Under the pieces are notes generated by a model. The model had not been told where the DNA came from and ran no database searches. It saw nothing but the letters and a program-made list of their open reading frames with translations. DNA of 24,416 nucleotides, from assembly GCA_900766165.1 (NCBI GenBank), contig CAAFUK010000047.1, positions 1-24,416 of the forward strand, read 5' to 3'. Shown in pieces: positions 14,098 to 20,531 of this stretch; within the stretch, counting starts at the first letter, position 1; every line of letters begins with the position of its first letter. This DNA is from an uncultured Collinsella sp. Its GTDB lineage: Bacteria; Actinomycetota; Coriobacteriia; Coriobacteriales; Coriobacteriaceae. Position numbers and translations under genes: made by a program.

Positions 14098-15231
14098 ATG
14101 CAGCATTCGAATCATCGCACCGCAGCGCTCATTGCGTCGAAGCCGGCTCGTATCATCACGAGCGCCGCGCTCGCCGTTGCGCTGACGGCTACGCCGATGC
14201 TCTCCCCCGTTGCGGCGTATGCCGCCTCGCAGGCAACGCAGGACCAGCTTTCCGCAGCCCAGCAGAAGATCGAAGCCGCCACGAGCGCCTACAACGACGC
14301 CCGCACCAAACTCGATGACCTGCAAAAGCAGATTGACTCCAATGAGGCAAGCATCGAGGAAATCGAGGCTAAGCTTCCCGAGCAGCAGGCCAAGGCAAGC
14401 TCCGCCATGCGCGATCTGTACAAGTATCAGAAGGGCACCAATCCCATCGTGAGCTTCCTGGTCAACGCGCAGAGCCTGGGTGAGTTCATCACGACCTGCA
14501 AATACACCAACCAGATCACGAGCTCGAGCGTCGACGAGATCGAAGAGCTCAATAACATGCAAACCGAACTCGAGCAGAACAAGGCCGAGCTCCAGCAAGC
14601 CAAGTCTCAGCTTGAGGCAGAGCAGAAAAACGCCGAGGATGCGCTGGCGCAGGCCCAGCAGCTCCGCAGCGAGGCACAGGCAAAAGCAGAGCAGGAAAAT
14701 GCCGCCGAGCTTGCCAAGCTTGAGGCCGATAAGGCCGCTGCCGCCGAGAAGCTCTCGGGCGAGGGCGTAAGCGGCAGCAATTCCAGCAGCCAGGCCACCA
14801 ACACCAACACCACCATCGACACCACGGTGAACAACGCCAATACCGGTAGCTCCGATTACGATTCGTTCATTAATGAGTGGACGAGCCGCATCGACAATTA
14901 TCTCGCCGGCTCCCCCATGGCAGGCCAGGGCTACAACTTTGCCGTCGCCGCTTGGAATACCGGTGTCGACCCCCGTTGGTCCCCCGCCATCGCCTGCATC
15001 GAGAGCACAAAGGGTGCTTATTGCGCCAATTCTTATAACGCCTGGGGCTGGAGTGCACGTGGCGGCGGTTGGCGCAGCTTTGGCAGCTGGAGCGAGGGCA
15101 TCTCCGCTCACGTTGCCTATCTGGGCGCCAACTACGGCTCCACCCTTACCCCGGCTGCGGCCAAAAAGTACTGCCCGCCCACGTGGCAGGACTGGTACAA
15201 CAAAGTCGCCGCTCAGATGAACCGCATCTAA
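14098..15231 (+). CDS. Secreted coiled-coil protein with C-terminal lysozyme-like domain
   Basis: This 377-residue exported protein probably cleaves or remodels peptidoglycan. A signal peptide (basic start, hydrophobic IITSAALAVALTATPML) likely ends after AAYA near residue 42. A long coiled coil (about 45-215, with DDLQKQIDSNEASIEEIEAKL and rich in Glu/Lys/Ala/Gln) resembles the N-terminal part of PcsB-type division hydrolases. A Ser/Thr/Asn linker (222-255) leads to a globular domain with WNTGVDPRWSPAIACIESTKGAYC, where E302 is a plausible catalytic acid, and NAWGWSARGGGWRSFGSW, as in lysozyme/transglycosylase-like folds. The ATG at 14098 follows AGAGGGACTGG; a TTG at 14083 is less likely. 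It may be regulated by the palindromes upstream. Confidence 0.82.
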   Translation: MQHSNHRTAALIASKPARIITSAALAVALTATPMLSPVAAYAASQATQDQLSAAQQKIEAATSAYNDARTKLDDLQKQIDSNEASIEEIEAKLPEQQAKASSAMRDLYKYQKGTNPIVSFLVNAQSLGEFITTCKYTNQITSSSVDEIEELNNMQTELEQNKAELQQAKSQLEAEQKNAEDALAQAQQLRSEAQAKAEQENAAELAKLEADKAAAAEKLSGEGVSGSNSSSQATNTNTTIDTTVNNANTGSSDYDSFINEWTSRIDNYLAGSPMAGQGYNFAVAAWNTGVDPRWSPAIACIESTKGAYCANSYNAWGWSARGGGWRSFGSWSEGISAHVAYLGANYGSTLTPAAAKKYCPPTWQDWYNKVAAQMNRI

Positions 15232-15241
15232 GCGCAACTGC

Positions 15242-15270
15242 AAAGGGCCCCAATGGGGTCCTTTTCTTTT
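15242..15270. terminator. Intrinsic terminator shared by convergent genes
   Basis: AAAGGGCCCC (15242-15251) pairs with GGGGTCCTTT (15255-15264), one G-U pair, three-base loop, followed by TCTTTT. It ends the secreted hydrolase transcript and overlaps the end of the oppositely oriented kinase gene. Confidence 0.8.
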
Positions 15271-16648
15271 AGGTAGCGGAGGTATCGACGACGCCAGTCG
15301 CATTGGCAACCGCGACTATGACGATCATGCATAGGAGCAGCACACCCAATGCCTTGAGCCAGAGTTTCGCGAGTTTCTTGCCGCGATAGCTGTCGAGCAG
15401 TGCGAATCGCCGACGAAGACGGCGCTTATCGAGCAGCGCAAAATGCATAAGCACCATAAGGCCATCGACAAAGAAAAAATACTCGATTATGAGAAGCCAC
15501 GTCGGGTAGCTTTGGTTTGCTCCCGTGGGGTGAAAGACGGCAAAGTGACTTCCGGCAAAGAACACAAGTAGCGAGAAGCAGACAAGCGTATTCCAAATGC
15601 GCCCCAGAGACTCCGGAACGCGAGAGAGCAGACCGCATGCAGCGGAGGCGGCAGGTCTAGGAAGCCCTGCGGGGTTCTGGAGCCCTTGGAGCGTCAACAC
15701 CGTCTCCGAGGCCGGAGTACGGACAGGCGCAGGCGCAGGAGGCCGCACGGGGCGGCTCAGATCGTATGCCGAGCGCGTCGCCCGTCCCAACGCTTCCGCA
15801 CTCGCAAAACGCTTGGCCGGGTCGAGCGCCATCGACATGCAGACGGCATCGGCAAGTGGGGTGGGAATGCCACGCGCCTCGCATTGCTCGCGCATGTCGA
15901 GCCCTGGTTTAGGGTCGGCTCCCGTCAAGCAGAAGAACAACAGGGCGCCAAGTGCGTAGACGTCGCTGCGCACACTCGTCTGCCCAAACCCATACTGCTC
16001 GGGCGGCGCATAGGGTCGCGTGCCAAACTTGACGGTGTCGGCATCGGCTCCATCGCGCCACACGCGCGCGATCCCCAAGTCGATAATCACCAGCGATGAA
16101 AACGTCAGGCCCTCATCGAGCGTACAGTTCGCACCCGTCACGATGATATTCGACGGCTTGAGGTCGCGATGGATCACCGGCGCCGACGTCTCCCCCGCCA
16201 TTGCAAAACCGGCGTGGAGCTCGCCCACGGCATCGCATAGGGCAGGATACAATTCACGCGCATAATCGGGGGTGGCTCCCAGACGGTCCACCAGCACCCC
16301 GAGCGTCTCCCTTTCGATGTATTCCATAACCACGTTGAGCTCGTCGCCCACACGACGACAATCGACGATTCTGGGCAGGTGCTCAAAACGCCTTCCTGCC
16401 CGCTGGGCGGCAAACAGACGCTCGTATGCCCCGCCGATTTGAGCCGAAGCATCGATGCGTTTACGGACAAAGGGGCCGAGCGAACCACCGCCGGTTCCTT
16501 CAAAGCACACGAGCTCGGTTGTTTCAACGGACGAGCGCTTAAGTACACGCTCCACGCGATAGCTGTCGTCGCGACCGAGCGACGCCAGGTGCTCGGCAAG
16601 CGCTGCGGTCAGCTCGTCATCGGAATATGTTGTGGTCTGAGTATCCAT
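15269..16648 (-). CDS. Membrane-anchored Ser/Thr protein kinase
   Basis: A Hanks-type kinase with a cytoplasmic catalytic domain and a C-terminal membrane part, about 459 residues from ATG 16648. Motifs: candidate ATP lysine K63 in FVRKRID; catalytic loop HRDLKPSN (160-167); metal motif DLG (190-192, in place of DFG); APPEQYG; SDVYALGALLFFCLTG. The glycine loop is not canonical (GTGGGSLG lies nearby). After a Pro-rich linker come three hydrophobic helices (IWNTLVCFSLLVFFAG, TWLLIIEYFFFVDGLMVLM, VLLLCMIVIVAVANA). There are no PASTA repeats. The start is uncertain: GGAGG lies only two bases before this ATG, and codons back to 16678 are open. It follows an HTH-like gene and a lipoprotein gene. 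Confidence 0.85.
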   Translation of the reverse strand: MDTQTTTYSDDELTAALAEHLASLGRDDSYRVERVLKRSSVETTELVCFEGTGGGSLGPFVRKRIDASAQIGGAYERLFAAQRAGRRFEHLPRIVDCRRVGDELNVVMEYIERETLGVLVDRLGATPDYARELYPALCDAVGELHAGFAMAGETSAPVIHRDLKPSNIIVTGANCTLDEGLTFSSLVIIDLGIARVWRDGADADTVKFGTRPYAPPEQYGFGQTSVRSDVYALGALLFFCLTGADPKPGLDMREQCEARGIPTPLADAVCMSMALDPAKRFASAEALGRATRSAYDLSRPVRPPAPAPVRTPASETVLTLQGLQNPAGLPRPAASAACGLLSRVPESLGRIWNTLVCFSLLVFFAGSHFAVFHPTGANQSYPTWLLIIEYFFFVDGLMVLMHFALLDKRRLRRRFALLDSYRGKKLAKLWLKALGVLLLCMIVIVAVANATGVVDTSAT

Positions 16649-16746
16649 AGCCTCCATCATAGCGCAGGGCGCAGACACCCCATGGCATCCGCGCCCCGTT
16701 CGCTTGCATCGTTGTTCGACAGCTCCGCCGGCTCAGATATCAGTCG

Positions 16747-17169
16747 CTAACTCACCGTCTCCTCGCCAAAGCGATACAGCTCCTCGTTGACCTTTTGGAG
16801 GCTGCACCCGCGATCGATGCAAAAGATGATAATCGCATCACGGCGATCCTTGCAGTTAAGGACGCTTACCCCGGCAGCCGTCAGTGCACGGTTGGCCTCT
16901 TTGAGCGTCAGCGCCATCGCAAAGGCAATCTGCAGCACCTTATTGCGACTCGGGTGACGCGCACCGGTAAAGATCTGATAGCCAAAGGTCTCATTGAGAT
17001 CGGCCATACGAACCACGCGCGAGCGCTCCAAGCCCTTTTCCTGCAGCAGCTGCTTCAGGTAGTCCGAAAGCGACGGGGCGGCAAAGTCGTGTTCTTTGAT
17101 ATAGCCATCGATGTTCGGCGCATCGAGAAGCTCATTGAGCAACTCCTCGGTCAGCTTTTTATTGGGCAT
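16747..17169 (-). CDS. HTH-like DNA-binding protein linked to the kinase
   Basis: This 140-residue protein has no signal peptide. The central part, about residues 33-100 (SLSDYLKQLLQEKGLERSRVVRMADLNETFGYQIFTGARHPSRNKVLQIAFAM), looks like a Cro/cI-type helix-turn-helix: a helix, the RSRVVRMADLNETFGYQIFTG recognition region, and an RNKVLQIAFAM helix. The C-terminal 40 residues (CKDRRDAIIIFCIDRGCSLQKVNEELYRFGEETVS) form a separate helical part. The ATG has GGGAGGTGAAG upstream. It lies between the lipoprotein and kinase genes, 39 nt and about 98 nt from them. It may be the transcriptional output or a phosphorylation target of the kinase; that is inference. Confidence 0.75.
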   Translation of the reverse strand: MPNKKLTEELLNELLDAPNIDGYIKEHDFAAPSLSDYLKQLLQEKGLERSRVVRMADLNETFGYQIFTGARHPSRNKVLQIAFAMALTLKEANRALTAAGVSVLNCKDRRDAIIIFCIDRGCSLQKVNEELYRFGEETVS

Positions 17170-17208
17170 ACGACTTCACCTCCCATACGGCGCAACGGTA
17201 GCGACATG

Positions 17209-17754
17209 CTAGGCCAGCACCCAGCTTGCAGTGGCAGACTTATCAAACATGTTGGCAAAATACAGTGCCTTCTTGATATCGCCATCGAAGTAGATATTGC
17301 CCGCCACGGAGCCACCGGCGGAAAGGGTACCAGACTGCAGCTCATCGGAGCCCTCGCTGTAGTAACCCTGATTCTGCTGAGCGCCGTTGGCGTCCTCGCC
17401 CTTCCAGTCGTAGATGTTGTAATCTGCGCCCTCATCGCCATTGTTGACGTACGTGACGTGAATGCCCGTCATGGTCGAACCGTCATAATTTGTGAGGCCG
17501 GGCTGGACGGAATCGACAACGACGGAAAGACCGGAAGCCATGGTCACCGTCGCACCAACCGCCAGGTCAGTCGTAGACTGCTCTTCCTTCTTCGCCTCTT
17601 CCTTCTTGTCGTCATCGCCAGCGTCCTCGGTGACGGTCGCCTTATCACTATCACAACCGGCAAGAAGACCGGCAGTCCCCAAGGCGACGGTGGCGAATGC
17701 GCCCAGTGCAGTGCGACGGCTCAGCAGCACTTCGTTTTCGAGCTTTTTCATCAT
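17209..17754 (-). CDS. Tat-type lipoprotein, DUF4352-like
   Basis: The 181-residue product begins with a twin-arginine export signal (LSRRTALGAFATVALG), followed by the lipobox LLAGC (Cys near residue 34). Folded export and lipid anchoring are therefore predicted. An acidic/basic linker (EDAGDDDKKEEAKKEEQ) leads to a beta-rich domain with VGATVTMASGLSVVVDSVQPG, GIHVTYVNNGDEGADYNIYDW and SVAGNIYFDGDI. That pattern resembles DUF4352-type extracellular immunoglobulin-like domains. Two adjacent ATGs (17754 and 17751) are possible; the second is better spaced from AGGAAGGA. The ribosome site lies inside a 14-bp hairpin (17757-17810). Together with the HTH gene and the kinase it seems to form one operon. 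Confidence 0.8.
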   Translation of the reverse strand: MMKKLENEVLLSRRTALGAFATVALGTAGLLAGCDSDKATVTEDAGDDDKKEEAKKEEQSTTDLAVGATVTMASGLSVVVDSVQPGLTNYDGSTMTGIHVTYVNNGDEGADYNIYDWKGEDANGAQQNQGYYSEGSDELQSGTLSAGGSVAGNIYFDGDIKKALYFANMFDKSATASWVLA

Positions 17755-17756
17755 GC

Positions 17757-17810
17757 ATCCTTCCTACGATCCGGCTACCGTGCCGGCACACAGCACATCG
17801 TAGGAAGGAT
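17757..17810 (-). promoter_or_regulatory. RBS-sequestering hairpin in the lipoprotein leader
   Basis: On the minus strand ATCCTTCCTACGAT (17810-17797) pairs perfectly, 14 bp, with ATCGTAGGAAGGAT (17770-17757). The second arm contains the Shine-Dalgarno sequence AGGAAGGA and ends two bases before the first ATG. A smaller stem, CCGGC/GCCGG (17771-17775 with 17782-17786), sits inside. As RNA the hairpin would block translation. As DNA the same palindrome could be an operator. No known riboswitch class is recognised. Confidence 0.75.
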
Positions 17811-17915
17811 TGAACTTGAATTCATTAGCTGAGAGCTAAGGCTGCGGTAAACGGCCAATGCAGTTATCCAAACGCCGAGCAAACGCACTTTGCGCAACCG
17901 TCTGCTGGCAGTGCA

Positions 17916-18239
17916 TCAACCCACCGTGACGGATTTCCCGGTAAAGGCACTGATCATCAACAGGGCAAAGAACACCAGGTAGCTGACACTCAGCGGGTAC
18001 GCAATGATCAGGAAGACGACCCAGCCGACATTGGTTTTACCGTCGGCACGGCGTTGCTCGCGATTGCGGCAGAGCCAAATCGTCACGCCGATGGCAGTGA
18101 TAAACAGCACGAGCGCCGCCGCGGCAAGCCCAGCAAGCGCAAACATCACGCCAACGCTCACAGCAATAACCGGGAGCAGTAGCAAGCCACACCCACACCC
18201 ACCAGGACTATACACGGCAGACTGTCGGCGTCGTTCCAT
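17916..18239 (-). CDS. Small membrane protein of unknown function
   Basis: About 107 residues from ATG 18239 (117 from GTG 18269). After a basic segment and a Gly/Cys-rich stretch (SPGGCGCG) come three hydrophobic helices: LLLLPVIAVSVGVMFALAGLAAAALVLFI, a short TAIGVTIWL region, and WVVFLIIAYPLSVSYLVFFALLMISAF. A basic loop CRNREQRRADGK lies between. No family is recognised. The GTG at 18269 overlaps the higA stop (TAGTG), which would couple the two genes. The ATG start has only a weak ribosome site, so the start is unsure. The 161-nt gap downstream, before the lipoprotein, holds the hairpin at 17757-17810 and probably that operon's promoter. Confidence 0.55.
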   Translation of the reverse strand: MERRRQSAVYSPGGCGCGLLLLPVIAVSVGVMFALAGLAAAALVLFITAIGVTIWLCRNREQRRADGKTNVGWVVFLIIAYPLSVSYLVFFALLMISAFTGKSVTVG

Positions 18240-18268
18240 CGTCACTTCAACCTCAACATCTTTGAACA

Positions 18269-18610
18269 CTACAATGCGATAACCTGCTGGACAGGAACGA
18301 TCTTATCCAGTTCCGGTTCGATCCGCCTTTTCTCGGCCTCAAGGTCAAACGCCACCTGAGCGCGCAGCCAATAACCATCCGTCAGGCCAAAATAGCGACA
18401 AAGGCGAAGGTCGGTGTCGGCCGTCACGCGACGTTTTCCCAAGACAATCTGCCCGATACGCTGAGCCGGAATCCCGGTCTCTTTCGCAAGGCGATATTGA
18501 GAAATGCCCATGGGAACAAGAAACTCCTCTTTGAGAAGCTCACCGGGAGTCACCGGCGACAGCAAATCGGCCGAAGTCTCATCACTTGTGATAATCGACG
18601 ATTTCGACAT
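18269..18610 (-). CDS. higA: HigA-type antitoxin
   Basis: HigA proteins bind and neutralise HigB and repress their own promoter through an HTH domain. This 113-residue product has LLSPVTPGELLKEEFLVPMGISQYRLAKETGIPAQRIGQIVLGKRRVTADTDLRL, a typical HigA start. The helix-turn-helix is ISQYRLAKETGIPAQRIGQIV (about 37-57), followed by YFGLTDGYWLRAQVAFDLE. The ATG at 18610 has AGGAGA about ten bases upstream; the frame is open further but overlaps the toxin. It overlaps the higB stop by 29 bases. Toxin-first order is usual for higBA. Confidence 0.92.
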   Translation of the reverse strand: MSKSSIITSDETSADLLSPVTPGELLKEEFLVPMGISQYRLAKETGIPAQRIGQIVLGKRRVTADTDLRLCRYFGLTDGYWLRAQVAFDLEAEKRRIEPELDKIVPVQQVIAL

Positions 18611-18863
18611 TCCAAGCCATCTCCTGTCTCCACTCAAAACAGACCCGATAGCGCTCGTTAACACGGATGCTATATTGACCGGCACGATCGCCCTTCAAAG
18701 CTTCCAGGCGATTGCCCGGCGGAACGCGAAGATCATCAAGCGAAGCACAAACCTGCAGTTGGCGAATCTTCCTCAACGCAACACGCTCAAAGGGCACGAA
18801 CCTCCTGACCCGCACACCCATGGCAAAGCGTTCGGTATCCTCATCTTTATACGATGCAATCAT
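18582..18863 (-). CDS. higB: HigB-type toxin (RelE superfamily mRNA interferase)
   Basis: HigB toxins cleave mRNA in the ribosome. The 93-residue protein is of usual length and shows the family's C-terminal block: LDDLRVPPGNRLEALKGDRAGQYSIRVNERYRVCFEWRQ...VEIVDYHK. N-terminal MIASYKDEDTERF matches the common MIKSF-K-D/KETE start, which supports ATG 18863. TAAGGCG lies upstream. It precedes and overlaps higA. The flanking upstream DNA is AT-rich and full of short palindromes. Confidence 0.93.
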   Translation of the reverse strand: MIASYKDEDTERFAMGVRVRRFVPFERVALRKIRQLQVCASLDDLRVPPGNRLEALKGDRAGQYSIRVNERYRVCFEWRQEMAWNVEIVDYHK

Positions 18864-18874
18864 AGTATCGCCTT

Positions 18875-18887
18875 ACGTTAGTAACGT
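18875..18887. promoter_or_regulatory. Palindrome ACGTTAGTAACGT, candidate HigA operator
   Basis: A perfect 6+1+6 palindrome lies 12 nt upstream of higB. AAACGTTT, a further palindrome, follows at 18889-18896. HigA antitoxins autoregulate by binding palindromes at this place, so these are the best operator candidates. Confidence 0.5.
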
Positions 18888-18914
18888 CAAACGTTTCTAT
18901 AGACTTACATCTCT

Positions 18915-18920
18915 ATTATA
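18915..18920 (-). promoter_or_regulatory. Candidate -10 box of higBA
   Basis: TATAAT, the perfect -10 consensus, lies on the minus strand 52 nt upstream of the higB ATG. No convincing -35 box is visible, so the assignment is tentative. The palindromes at 18875-18896 would lie just downstream of the start point. Confidence 0.35.
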
Positions 18921-18965
18921 TCGTACGTTTGTTCGTGTTTTCTAGAACAAATAGTCCTTCACGCC

Positions 18966-20153
18966 TTAGTTAAGCAAAAGCAATCGTTTGTAGACATCGA
19001 GGCCTTTGAGTAGGTTTTCCTCGTCGAAGAGCATGCTATCGGTATGCAGAGCGCTTGTGGCATAAGCGGGGCAGCCATCCGAATCACTCGGGTTGTCTTG
19101 GCCCTCTGGCATACCCGTGCCCAGCAGGAAAAACACGCCCGGCAGATGGCGCTGATAGAAGGCAAAGTCCTCGGCAATCAGCAGCGGCTCATCCACGAGC
19201 TGTAACTCGGGCAGAGCAGGCGCGATTCGGGCAAACAACTCGGAGTCGTTGTCGACCGGCGGATAGCCCTCGGCAAAGTCAAGATCGTACGTGCAACCCG
19301 TTGAAGCACACGCTTCATCGAGCACGCGACGTACGCCCTCGCGCGCACGGTCGAACATGGCGTCCGTAAACACACGCAAGCTACCGGCAACATGGGCCTC
19401 CCCCGCCACCGCATTGCAGACGGTGCCCGCCTGCAGCAGGCCGAACTTGCCAATGCAGGGCTCATCGGCACCCAGCTCATCCATCAGTTCGCGCTCGGCA
19501 ACCAAGAACTTGGCAGCCGCCAGCGCCGCATCGTGCGACTCCTCGACCGGCACACCATAGGTCTTAGCGATGTGGATGCTCGTACCGTGAATATGGATAT
19601 GCGTCTCGCTCGAACGCGCCAGCAGCGGACCGGAGCAGCTCGCCAACGTGCCGGCGGGCAGATCGGGCCACACGTGGAAGCCGAAGATGCGATCCACCCC
19701 ATAGCGCTCGAACACACCGCTCTCGCATACCGTCTTGGCACCACCTGTCGTTTCCTCGGCCGGCTGAAACACAAAGAGTACGTTGCGCCTCATGGCGCCC
19801 GGCTGCTCGCGAATCGTACGGTCGACATACGTCGCGGCGGCAAGTGCCATGGCCATGTGTCCGTCATGTCCGCAAGCGTGCATCTTGCCGGGATGTGTCG
19901 AGGCGAACGCTGCCCCTGTTGCCTCGGCAATGGGCAGCGCATCCATATCGGCGCGAATCGCCGTGGCATGCGCGGCACCAACGCCGGCGTCGAAGAAAGC
20001 GCAGACGCAGCTGGGGCACGGATGGGTCACCTCGCAAGCGAGCGGTGCCAACACGCCCTCGATATAGGCGATAGTTTGCGGAAGATCGAAGTCGAGCTCC
20101 GGAATGCGATGCAGGTCGCGACGATAGCGACGGAGTTCTTGGAGCTCGGTCAT
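18966..20153 (-). CDS. M20D-family amidohydrolase, candidate N-acetyl-diaminopimelate deacetylase
   Basis: M20D enzymes are dinuclear-metal hydrolases that remove acyl groups from amino acids. The 395-residue protein has LRRYRRDLHRIPELDF, DMDALPIAEATG, the metal motif MHACGHDGH (91-99), catalytic QPAEETTGG (E133/E134), FHVWPDLPAGTL and a C-terminal LLIAEDFAFYQRHLPGVFFLLG. The His in SIHIAKTYG marks the lid domain. ATG 20153 follows AAAGGAATCCCC; an ATG 15 nt upstream is part of that site. It is divergent from lysA-dapA-dapB-dapH. Because DapH makes N-acetylated intermediates, a deacetylase (DapL) is required, and this gene fits. Hippurate- or IAA-amino-acid-hydrolase-like roles are alternatives. 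Confidence 0.8.
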   Translation of the reverse strand: MTELQELRRYRRDLHRIPELDFDLPQTIAYIEGVLAPLACEVTHPCPSCVCAFFDAGVGAAHATAIRADMDALPIAEATGAAFASTHPGKMHACGHDGHMAMALAAATYVDRTIREQPGAMRRNVLFVFQPAEETTGGAKTVCESGVFERYGVDRIFGFHVWPDLPAGTLASCSGPLLARSSETHIHIHGTSIHIAKTYGVPVEESHDAALAAAKFLVAERELMDELGADEPCIGKFGLLQAGTVCNAVAGEAHVAGSLRVFTDAMFDRAREGVRRVLDEACASTGCTYDLDFAEGYPPVDNDSELFARIAPALPELQLVDEPLLIAEDFAFYQRHLPGVFFLLGTGMPEGQDNPSDSDGCPAYATSALHTDSMLFDEENLLKGLDVYKRLLLLN

Positions 20154-20172
20154 GGGGATTCCTTTCATGGGG

Positions 20173-20197
20173 CAACTCAGTTGTCACCTATTGTGAC
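20173..20197. promoter_or_regulatory. Adjacent palindromes upstream of the amidohydrolase
   Basis: CAACTCAGTTG (20173-20183) is a perfect 5+1+5 palindrome, and GTCAC (20183-20187) with GTGAC (20193-20197) forms another around CTATT. They lie 20-45 nt before the amidohydrolase ATG and could be a repressor site. Confidence 0.35.
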
Positions 20198-20263
20198 GCA
20201 GGATTGTGGCGCCCTCGTTTCTAGCATGATGCTGCATTTTTTAAACGTTATATACGAATACTC

Positions 20264-20300
20264 TTGTTTGGTAAAGTGCAACGTGGTAGGGTCTTTACCA
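20264..20300 (+). promoter_or_regulatory. lysA operon promoter with overlapping inverted repeat
   Basis: TTGTTT (20264-20269), a 17-base spacer and TAGGGT (20287-20292) place the transcript start near 20299, right at the 5' edge of the lysine riboswitch. TGGTAAAG (20269-20276) and CTTTACCA (20293-20300) form an 8-bp inverted repeat that spans the promoter. A DNA-binding regulator could act here in addition to the riboswitch. Confidence 0.55.
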
Positions 20301-20301
20301 C

Positions 20302-20462
20302 TTGATAGAGGCGCGGGCACGAAGAGCCGCGGGCGAGTCGGCAGACTTTGACCCCGCGGGGAGGCGAAACCCGCCGAACTGGGTTTTTCGGGCACGAACA
20401 GCCTGGTGGGCCTGCGGGAAACACTCGCAGGACTGTCTGCAGCAATGCGGGAGCGCTATCCG
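20302..20462 (+). promoter_or_regulatory. Lysine riboswitch (L-box)
   Basis: The leader of lysA shows the L-box landmarks in order. They are GATAGAGGCGCG at 20304, then GAAGAG, then GGGGAGGCGAAACCCGCCGAA around 20359-20378, then GCCTGGTGGG and the hairpin CCTGCG...CGCAGG (20411-20431), GACTGTC, and finally GGAGCGCTATC at 20450-20460. GATAG (20304-20308) and CTATC (20456-20460) close the P1 stem. Lysine binding would repress lysine-biosynthesis genes. The platform lies between 20461 and 20531. CGCTATCC (20454-20461) can pair with GGATAGCG (20511-20518), next to GAGG before the ATG, so translation control is likely. Recognition is from memory of the consensus. Confidence 0.85.
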
Positions 20463-20531
20463 GACATTGGGTCCACGCTATGCGGATTCGATGCGCAGAT
20501 GGCGCCGTCTGGATAGCGAGGTTTACGGGAC

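Noticed and set aside
18862..18890. TTGACG - 17 - TACTAT promoter on the minus strand
   Set aside because: Good by sequence, but its -10 overlaps the higB ATG, so the transcript would lack the start codon; family alignment supports that ATG.
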